The notes under the pieces: generated by a model
What the model saw: the letters and a program-made list of their open reading frames with translations, nothing else
What the model was told of the DNA's origin: nothing
Database searches by the model: none
Made by a program: the position numbers and the translations under genes
Shown: positions 54,843-64,000 of the stretch, piece after piece
Position numbering within the stretch: position 1 is the stretch's first letter
Layout of the letters: each line of letters begins with the position of its first letter
Source: an uncultured Nitriliruptoraceae bacterium
Lineage (GTDB): Bacteria; Actinomycetota; Nitriliruptoria; Nitriliruptorales; Nitriliruptoraceae
NCBI GenBank assembly: GCA_913060655.1
Contig: CAJXTG010000004.1
Coordinates: forward strand, 36,322 to 100,321
Length of the DNA: 64,000 nucleotides
Reading direction: 5' to 3'

Positions 54843-55818
54843 GCCGGCCGTCGGCCCGACCCGCGGTCGTCGCCGTCGGCGGCGGCCACGGCTGCGCCCG
54901 CTCCCTCGCCACGCTCCGGCGCCTCGACGTCGACGCGACCGCCGTCGTCACCGTCGCCGACGACGGCGGGTCGTCGGGCCGCATCCGCCGCGATCACGGG
55001 GTCGTCGCGCTCGGCGACCTGCGCATGGCCCTCCTCGCCCTCGCCGAGCGGGGCGAGCCGCCGACCGCGGCGGCGGACCTCGCCCGGCTGGCCGGGCGTC
55101 GCTTCGCCCGCGGGGAGCTCGCGGGGCACAGCCTCGGCAACCTGCTCCTGCTCGGCCTGCTCGAGGAGCACGACGGGGACCTGATGGCCGCGCTCGTCGC
55201 GTTCGGCCGGCTCATCGGCGCGTCCGGTCGGGTCCTGCCGGCGACGACGACGCCGGTGACGCTCAGCGCGCGCACCGCCGAGGGGACCGTGACCGGCCAG
55301 ACCGCGGTGGCGACGTCCCGGCGGATCCTCGACGTCGCCCTGGCGCCGTCCGCCCCGACCGCGGCCCCCGGCGTCCTCGACGCGCTCGCGTCCGCCGACC
55401 TCGTCCTCGTCGGTCCGGGATCGCTGTACACGAGCGTCCTGCCCGTCCTGCTCGTGCCGGGGGTCGCCGACGCGCTGGCGACCAGCACCGGGAAGGTCGT
55501 CCTCGTCGGCAACCTGCGGGAGCAGCCGGGGGAGACCGAGGGGATGGACCTCGCCGACCACGTCGAGGCGCTGCGGCAGCATCTGCCCGACCTGCGCCTC
55601 GACGTCGTCGTCGCCCACGTCCCGTCGGACGCCCCGACGGCCCGGCGCGACGTCGCCCTCGGCGTGGACACGGACCGGCTCGCCGCCGCCGGGGTGACGC
55701 TCGTGACGGCGGACCTCGGCGACGAGGCCGACGGGCACGACCCGGCGCGGCTCGCCCCGGTCCTCGCCGGGCTCGTCGGCGTCCGCACGGGCGCTGACGA
55801 GCGCGAGGGGCCGCCACG

Positions 55819-55822
<4 letters not shown>
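54839..55822 (+). CDS. yvcK: YvcK/CofD-like gluconeogenesis factor
   Basis: The 327-residue protein has a CofD-like fold, with GGGHGCARSLATLRR at the start, VTVADDGGSSGRIR, LGDLRMALLALAE, GHSLGNLLLLGLLE, VLVGPGSLYTSVLPVLLVPG and NLREQPGETEGMDLADH. YvcK proteins bind UDP-sugars and affect wall synthesis and growth on gluconeogenic carbon. Coupled by GTGA to both rapZ and whiA; glycolytic genes lie just downstream. Confidence 0.94.
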
Positions 55823-59103
<3,281 letters not shown>

Positions 59104-59175
59104 ACCCCGCGGGCCGGCCGTCCCGCACCCCCGTCCCGCACCCCCCGAACAGACCCCGGACCGAGCGGAGCAGCA

Positions 59176-59955
59176 GTGAGCGATCGCACCCCCCTCATCG
59201 TCGGCAACTGGAAGATGCACCGCGACCACCTGGAGGCGATCCAGCTGCTCCAGCGGGTCGCCTACCACCTCACCGAGGAGGACACGGACGGGCAGACGGT
59301 CGTCGTGTGCCCGCCGTTCACCGCCCTGCGGTCCCTGCAGACCCTGATCGCGTCCGACCGGCTGCCCATCGGCCTCGGCGCGCAGGACTGCCACCCGGAC
59401 GCGGAGGGGGCCCACACCGGCGACGTGTCCGTCCCGATGCTGGCACGGCTCGACGTCGGACACGTCATCGTCGGCCACTCCGAGCGGCGGCTGCACCACG
59501 CCGAGGACGACGCGCTCGTCGCCCGCAAGGCGCGGGCCGCGGTCGCCGCAGGGCTCACCCCCATCGTGTGCGTGGGGGAGGGGGAGGCCGCCCGTGAGAG
59601 CGGACGGGCGGAGGAGGTCGTCCTCGCGCAGGTCCGCGGCAGCCTCGCCGACGTCGAACCCGCCGACCCCGCCGGGCTCGTCATCGCCTACGAGCCCGTG
59701 TGGGCCATCGGCACGGGCCGGACCGCGACCCCCGACGACGCGCAGCAGATGGCCGCCGCGATCCGCGGGACCGTCGCCGAGCGGTACGGGGCCGCCACGG
59801 CCGAGGGCGTGCGGCTGCTGTACGGCGGCAGCGTGAAGCCGGCGAACATCCGCAGCCTCATGGCGCTCGCGGACGTCGACGGGGTGCTCGTCGGCGGTGC
59901 GAGCCTGTCCGCGGAGGACTTCGCCCTGATCATCGGCCACGGTCGGGCCGTCTGA
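59176..59955 (+). CDS. tpiA: Triosephosphate isomerase
   Basis: TIM converts dihydroxyacetone phosphate and glyceraldehyde 3-phosphate. The 259-residue barrel has Asn11/Lys13 in VGNWKMH, catalytic His101 in VGHSERR, catalytic Glu173 in AYEPVWAIGTG and the phosphate loop YGGSVKPANI. The GTG at 59176 has GGAG (59167-59170) upstream. It lies 72 bases after pgk with no strong terminator, so gap-pgk-tpiA probably form one unit. Confidence 0.97.
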   Translation: MSDRTPLIVGNWKMHRDHLEAIQLLQRVAYHLTEEDTDGQTVVVCPPFTALRSLQTLIASDRLPIGLGAQDCHPDAEGAHTGDVSVPMLARLDVGHVIVGHSERRLHHAEDDALVARKARAAVAAGLTPIVCVGEGEAARESGRAEEVVLAQVRGSLADVEPADPAGLVIAYEPVWAIGTGRTATPDDAQQMAAAIRGTVAERYGAATAEGVRLLYGGSVKPANIRSLMALADVDGVLVGGASLSAEDFALIIGHGRAV

Positions 59956-59967
59956 GGGTCGGGGGGC

Positions 59968-59973
59968 TACGCT
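59968..59973 (+). promoter_or_regulatory. Candidate -10 hexamer for the BlaI/M56 pair
   Basis: TACGCT, 63 bases before the BlaI-type gene. I see no TACA/TGTA-type BlaI operator around it. Confidence 0.3.
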
Positions 59974-60030
59974 GCGAGCGCGCCGGGACGCGGCAGGGCG
60001 TCGCGCCCCGCCCGCCGACGGGAGGGCCCG

Positions 60031-60432
60031 ATGAGTCGCCGCAGCACGAGCCTCGACACGCTCCTCGGACCGCTCGAGCAGGACGTCATGGACGTGCTGT
60101 GGCGGCTGGGTGACGCGACCGTGCGGGACGTCCACGACGAGCTCGCCACGTCGCGCGACATCGCCTACACCACCGTGATGACGACGATGGCCCGGCTCGC
60201 CCGCAAGGGCATGCTGGCCCGCGACACCGCCGACCTCGCGCACCGCTACCGCCCGCGCGTCAGCCGCGACGAGTACGCACGCGGCGCCGTCGGGGACGTC
60301 CTCACCTGGCTGCTCGACCGCTACCCGGAGCCCGCCGTCGCCTACCTCGCGGACGTCGTCGACGACCTCGACGACCTGACGCTCGACGAGCTGCGCGACG
60401 CGGTCGCGCGCCGCCGCGCGCTGGAGGACTGA
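60031..60432 (+). CDS. BlaI/MecI-family winged-helix repressor
   Basis: The 133-residue protein has a winged helix (about 10-80; LGPLEQDVMDVLWRLGDATVRD then TTVMTTMARLARKGML) and a C-terminal dimerisation helix region, as in BlaI, MecI and mycobacterial BlaI. Such repressors are inactivated by cleavage by a membrane M56 protease, here encoded 7 bases downstream. Target genes are unknown; no beta-lactamase gene is near. GGGAGGG precedes the ATG. Confidence 0.92.
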   Translation: MSRRSTSLDTLLGPLEQDVMDVLWRLGDATVRDVHDELATSRDIAYTTVMTTMARLARKGMLARDTADLAHRYRPRVSRDEYARGAVGDVLTWLLDRYPEPAVAYLADVVDDLDDLTLDELRDAVARRRALED

Positions 60433-60439
60433 GCCCGGC

Positions 60440-61858
60440 ATGGCGTCCGGCCTGCTCGTCGCCCTCCCGCTGGAGTCCGTCGCCGTCCGGCTGACGGTCG
60501 CCCTCGGGGTGGCGCTGCTGCTGCTGCGGCTCGTGTCCCGCTGGGACCTGCGCTCACCCCGGGCCCGCACCGTCCTCGCGGCGTCGCCGTTCATCGTCGC
60601 CACCGCCGTCGTGCTCCTCTCGAGCGGCGACCTCGGCCTGCCGTCCGTGCTCGTCCCGGCCACCACGGGCACCGGCACGCTCGCGCTGCCGCTGGCCGAC
60701 CGCTACCTCGACTTCGCCCCCGTCGGTCCGGTCATCGTCGGCGTGTGGGCGGCGGTGAGCGCGACGCTCGTGACCGTGCGCGCCGTCCGCGCCGCGTCCG
60801 CGCGACGCCGGCTGCTCGCCGGCGCCCGGCCGGTCGAACCGCGCGTCGCCGCGGCCGTGCTCCGCCTCGCCCGCGCCCTCGGCATCACGCCGCCGCGGGC
60901 CCTCGTCGCCGGCGGGCCGATCGCGGGCGCGGCGGTGATCGGGGTGCGACGTCCGCTGCTGCTCCTCGACGCCCGTCTGCTCGTCGAGCTCGACGCCGAC
61001 GAGCTGGAGGGCGTGATCGCCCATGAGCTCGCGCACGTGGCACGCCGTGACACCGGCCTCGCCTGGGCCGTCGCGGCCGTCCGCGACCTGGCGTTCTTCG
61101 TGCCCGGCGCGGGCTGGGCGGTCCGGGCCCTGCATCGGGAGCGGGAGGCGGCCGCCGACCACGACGCCGTCGCCGTCACCGGCCGTCCCGCCGCCCTCGC
61201 GAGCGGGCTGCTGCACGGGCTCGAGATCGCGCGGGGCGCACGACGCGTCCCGCACGGGTGCGCCGCCCTCGTCGAACGCGGCGGTGTCGTCGACCGCGTC
61301 CAGCTGCTCCTCCGCGACGAGCAGCCGACGGGCCGTGAGCACCGCACCGAACTGGCGCTGGTCGCCGCCGTCGGGCTCGTCGCCGTCGCCGCCGCCGTCG
61401 TCCTCCCCGCCGCCGTCACCGGCGGTTCCGACGGTGCGCGCGACGCGCTCGGCGTCCTCGTCGACACGGCCGGTGACGTCAGCATGCCGGCCACGGTCGC
61501 GGCCGCGCCGCGCGGCCGCGTCTTCACCGTGTTCGAACGCTTCGCGACCGCCCGTGGCGGCGCGGAGGCGACGGCCGCGTTCCGCGTCCGTCCCGTCGAC
61601 CTCGTCGGCCCGCAGGACCGGCCGGGGGCGTCGCAGGCGTGCGCGGCCGGCGCGGCGTCCTGCGTCGTCGAGGACGGCACCGTCGGCCTGTCGCTGCGCC
61701 CCGCACCGATCGTCCTGCTGGACCGTGAGCTGCCGGCACGCTGGCAGGCGACACCGGTCGCCCCGGGTCCCGGCGGTGACCGGGTGACCATGTACTGGTT
61801 GTCCCGGCTCGAGGCCGCCGCCCCCACGGACGGCGCGGTCGAGCGGCCGCTCCCGTAG
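60440..61858 (+). CDS. M56-family membrane zinc metallopeptidase (BlaR1-like, no PBP sensor)
   Basis: The 472-residue protein has N-terminal helices (about 5-30, 45-65, 90-115), a cytoplasmic zinc protease domain with HELAH at 195-199 and ALHREREAAADHDA as third ligand region, a further helix (about 310-335, ALVAAVGLVAVAAAVVLPAA), then an outside domain of about 135 residues with two cysteines (QACAAGAASCVVED). It lacks the penicillin-binding sensor of BlaR1, so the signal must differ. It presumably cleaves the upstream BlaI-type repressor. Confidence 0.9.
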   Translation: MASGLLVALPLESVAVRLTVALGVALLLLRLVSRWDLRSPRARTVLAASPFIVATAVVLLSSGDLGLPSVLVPATTGTGTLALPLADRYLDFAPVGPVIVGVWAAVSATLVTVRAVRAASARRRLLAGARPVEPRVAAAVLRLARALGITPPRALVAGGPIAGAAVIGVRRPLLLLDARLLVELDADELEGVIAHELAHVARRDTGLAWAVAAVRDLAFFVPGAGWAVRALHREREAAADHDAVAVTGRPAALASGLLHGLEIARGARRVPHGCAALVERGGVVDRVQLLLRDEQPTGREHRTELALVAAVGLVAVAAAVVLPAAVTGGSDGARDALGVLVDTAGDVSMPATVAAAPRGRVFTVFERFATARGGAEATAAFRVRPVDLVGPQDRPGASQACAAGAASCVVEDGTVGLSLRPAPIVLLDRELPARWQATPVAPGPGGDRVTMYWLSRLEAAAPTDGAVERPLP

Positions 61859-61861
61859 ACT
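61856..61861 (+). promoter_or_regulatory. Candidate -10 hexamer for secG
   Basis: TAGACT overlaps the M56 gene stop codon and lies 50 bases upstream of the secG start. Confidence 0.3.
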
Positions 61862-61910
61862 CCGCCCGGCCGGATCCGTCCGGCACCCCGCCTCCGACCG
61901 GGAGCAGACC

Positions 61911-62138
61911 GTGCTCGTCGCCCTCGTCACCGCCCTGCACCTGCTGCTCGCGCTGGCCCTGATCGGCCTGATCCTCCTGCACCGTGGCCAGGGCGGCGGC
62001 ATGTCCGACATGTTCGGCGGTGGCATCAGCGGTGCCGTGCAGGGGTCGGCCGTCGCGGAGCGCAACCTCAACCGCATCACGGTCGCGGCGGTGCTGCTGT
62101 TCCTGACCACGACGGTGACGCTGCTGCTCATCGGCTGA
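61911..62138 (+). CDS. secG: Preprotein translocase subunit SecG
   Basis: SecG supports the SecYEG channel. The 75-residue protein has two transmembrane helices (about 2-22 and 52-74) around the conserved cytoplasmic loop HRGQGGGMSDMFGGG. The GTG start has GGGAG upstream. In actinobacteria secG usually follows tpiA directly; here the BlaI/M56 pair is inserted. Confidence 0.95.
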   Translation: MLVALVTALHLLLALALIGLILLHRGQGGGMSDMFGGGISGAVQGSAVAERNLNRITVAAVLLFLTTTVTLLLIG

Positions 62139-62142
62139 ACGG

Positions 62143-63831
62143 ATGCGTCGGCCGCTCCGCCGCCGCACGGCCGTCCTGCTCGCGACCCTCCTCCTCGCCG
62201 CCTGCACGGCCGACACGCCCGCGGCACCGGACGCGCCGCTGGACGTCCCCGCCGCCCCCGACCCCGGCACCGCCGTGCCCGACACGCCGGCCGCGGTGGT
62301 CCGCGTCGGGCTGGCCCGCGACCCGGCGACCCTCGACCCGCGTCGGCTCGCCGACGACGAGGGCGCCCTCGTCGTGCAGGCGCTGTTCGACGGTCTCGTC
62401 GACGTCGGTCCCGACGGGGGGATCGTCGACGCGGCCGCGGCCGACTGGACCGTCGAGGACGACGGGCGCACCTACCGGTTCCTGCTGCGTGAGGACCGCT
62501 TCCACGACGGGACGCCGGTGCGGGCCGCCGACCACGCCGCGGCGCTCCTCGCGACCCTCGACCCGCAGCGTGCCCCGCTGTTCCGCCAGGACCTCCTCAC
62601 GACCATCCGCGGCGCCCGTCTCGTCGACGACGACGGGACCGTCCGCTGGGGCCTGCCCGCGGACGTGCTGGCCGCCGGCGGCGTCGAGGTCGTCGGCCCG
62701 CGCGAGCTCGTCCTCCGGCTGACCCGACCGGACCCGCTGCTGCTGTACCGCCTCGCCGACCCGGCGCTGAGCCCGCTGCCACCGCTCGCGACGGACGATC
62801 CGCAGGCGTTCGCCCTGCGTCCCGTCGGGAACGGTCCGTTCCGCATGGCCGGACCCCGCGAACCCGGGGCGTTCATCCGGCTCGCCGCCTGGGAGGCGCA
62901 CCCCCGGCCGGCCAGGATCGACGAGCTCGTCCTGCAGGTGTACGAGGACGACGTCGACGGCAGCGCCCGGTGGGACGACCTGCTCGCCGAGCGGCTGCGC
63001 ATCACCGGCGTGCCCGCGCAGCGGCGCGAGGAGGCCCGACGTCGCTTCGGCACCCCCCTCGACGGCCGCCGTGGACCCGGGCTGCACACCCTCCCGTCCG
63101 CCGCGCTGTACGCGTACGGCATGGCCGTCGACGTCCCGCCGTACGACGACGTGCGCCTGCGGCGCGCGATCAGCGCCGCCATCGACCGGGACGCCGTCGC
63201 CGAGCTCGTCGCCACCGCCGGAGCGGTGCCCGCGACCGGCATCGTCCCCCCGCACCTCGGCGGGGACGTCCCCGACTGCGACCACTGCCGGCACGACCCC
63301 GACCTCGCCCGCGCCCTCATCGACGACTGGCGCGCCGACCGTCCCGGGGACGCCGCCGAACCGCCCCTGACGCTGACCTACCCGCGCGGCGCGGGGCACG
63401 TGGGCATCGCCGAACGGGTCGCGGACGATCTCGAGGCGACCCTCGGCCTCGACGTGCGCCTGCAGGCGCGCGACTTCGCGACGCTCGTGCGGGCCGTCGA
63501 GACCCGGGAGGCGCCGCTGTTCCGGCTGGGGCTGCGGGCCGTCCACGGCGGTGCCGCCGCGGGCGTGACGATGCTCGACCCGGCGCTGCGGCCCGGAGCC
63601 GCCGAGAACTGGACGGGGTGGTCCGAGGTGGAGGTCGGCACGCTCCTCGACGGGTGGGACCCGGCACGTCCGGACGCGACCGTCCGCGCCGTGGAACGCC
63701 GCGCCCTCGACGCCGCCGCCCTCGTCCCGATCCTGTGGACCCCGGCGGACCTGGTCGTCCACCCGGCGATCGGCGGCTTCCACCTCGACCCCACCGGACG
63801 CTGGTGGCCGGAGCTGGTGTACCTGCGCTGA
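62143..63831 (+). CDS. Family 5 solute-binding lipoprotein (peptide-type)
   Basis: The 562-residue protein has a basic lipoprotein signal peptide with lipobox LLAAC (Cys21), an Ala/Pro-rich linker (22-55), and a SBP_bac_5 domain: VRVGLARDPATLDPRRLADD, ALFDGLVDVG, YRFLLREDRFHDGTPVRAAD, PVGNGPFRM, RRAISAAIDRDAVAEL and ILWTPADLVVHP. Such proteins bind peptides, nickel or other solutes for ABC importers; no permease or ATPase genes are adjacent. It starts 4 bases after secG with little ribosome site of its own. Confidence 0.9.
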   Translation: MRRPLRRRTAVLLATLLLAACTADTPAAPDAPLDVPAAPDPGTAVPDTPAAVVRVGLARDPATLDPRRLADDEGALVVQALFDGLVDVGPDGGIVDAAAADWTVEDDGRTYRFLLREDRFHDGTPVRAADHAAALLATLDPQRAPLFRQDLLTTIRGARLVDDDGTVRWGLPADVLAAGGVEVVGPRELVLRLTRPDPLLLYRLADPALSPLPPLATDDPQAFALRPVGNGPFRMAGPREPGAFIRLAAWEAHPRPARIDELVLQVYEDDVDGSARWDDLLAERLRITGVPAQRREEARRRFGTPLDGRRGPGLHTLPSAALYAYGMAVDVPPYDDVRLRRAISAAIDRDAVAELVATAGAVPATGIVPPHLGGDVPDCDHCRHDPDLARALIDDWRADRPGDAAEPPLTLTYPRGAGHVGIAERVADDLEATLGLDVRLQARDFATLVRAVETREAPLFRLGLRAVHGGAAAGVTMLDPALRPGAAENWTGWSEVEVGTLLDGWDPARPDATVRAVERRALDAAALVPILWTPADLVVHPAIGGFHLDPTGRWWPELVYLR

Positions 63832-63878
63832 CCGCCCCGCACCGCCGGGTCCGTGCGACGGCCCCGAGAGGGCGGAGG

Positions 63879-63884
63879 TAGGAT
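63879..63884 (+). promoter_or_regulatory. Candidate -10 hexamer for tRNA-Leu(GAG)
   Basis: TAGGAT, 34 bases before the tRNA, in the short gap after the binding-protein gene. Confidence 0.35.
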
Positions 63885-63912
63885 GCGTCGCTCCGCGGGT
63901 CACCGCGGCCAC

Positions 63913-63999
63913 GCGCGAGTGGCGGAACTGGCAGACGCGCACGGTTGAGGGCCGTGTGGAGGAAACTCCTTGGGGGTTCAAGTCCCCCCTCGCGCACCA
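63913..63999 (+). tRNA. tRNA-Leu (anticodon GAG)
   Basis: A class II tRNA: acceptor GCGCGAG with CTCGCGC, discriminator A (63996) and encoded CCA (63997-63999); anticodon stem CACGG/CCGTG with loop TTGAGGG, anticodon GAG; variable arm around GGAGGAAACTCC; T-arm GGGGG-TTCAAGT-CCCCC. It reads CUC and CUU, CUC being the main Leu codon here along with CUG. Unlike the CAA tRNA, CCA is encoded. Confidence 0.96.
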
Positions 64000-64000
64000 C

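Noticed and set aside
59956..60030. BlaI operator before the repressor gene
   Set aside because: I looked for TACA/TGTA dyads and found none; the operator may be different.
63317..64000. Minus-strand frame starting MVREGGLEPPRSFLH
   Set aside because: It is the antisense of tRNA-Leu(GAG) and of the binding-protein gene.

Overview
The window is a dense, very G+C-rich (about three quarters G+C by eye) housekeeping stretch of an actinobacterial chromosome. Actinobacterial marks include WhiA, SepF with an actinobacterial FtsZ tail, a PdtaR-like ANTAR regulator, DUF3152 and DUF2510 proteins, and a gene order close to that of Mycobacterium (ileS-lspA-rluD-dnaE; his then trp; pdtaR-polA-rpsA-coaE-uvrB-uvrA; uvrC-rapZ-yvcK-whiA-gap-pgk-tpiA-secG). 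murB lies inside the division cluster, divIVA does not follow sepF-yggT, and murD is missing from its usual place. This fits a deep-branching lineage such as Nitriliruptoria or a relative better than Streptomyces or Mycobacterium, but that placement is inference. MurE carries the DNPR motif, so the wall should contain meso-diaminopimelate.

Layout: 1-13614 is the division and cell-wall cluster (ftsI end, murE, murF, mraY, ftsW, murG, murC, murB, ftsQ, ftsZ, pgeF, yggS, sepF, yggT). 13598-17382 (minus) holds a type 2 isoleucyl-tRNA synthetase with a coupled HExxH protein. 17506-23032 has a DksA/TraR-type regulator, lspA, rluD and dnaE. 23200-28426 is hisDCBHAF. A small minus-strand pair (zinc ribbon, DUF2510) separates it from hisI-trpE-trpC-trpB-trpA (29578-34340). 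Next come tRNA-Leu(CAA), pdtaR and an amino-acid ABC transporter (35346-37800). 37813-43504 has a thioredoxin-TPR protein, polA, DUF3152, a hypothetical gene and tag. 43725-54842 carries rpsA, coaE, uvrB, a small membrane protein, an MBL hydrolase, uvrA, uvrC and rapZ. 54839-59955 is yvcK, whiA, gap, pgk, tpiA. A BlaI/M56 pair, secG, a solute-binding lipoprotein and tRNA-Leu(GAG) end the window.

Most genes in each block overlap their neighbour by 4 bases (ATGA or GTGA; CTGA for lspA), so translational coupling is the rule. No stretch over 300 bases lacks a gene; the longest gaps (about 220 bases before rpsA, 180 before the amino-acid binding protein, 167 before hisD) hold promoter-like hexamers, a hairpin or short repeats. 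I saw no insertion sequence, prophage, CRISPR array or clear horizontally acquired island. The most interesting points are in essential genes: the altered GXHH signature of IleRS, the non-canonical CTG start of lspA, strong hairpins before rpsA and inside the ABC transporter operon, and the absent murD.
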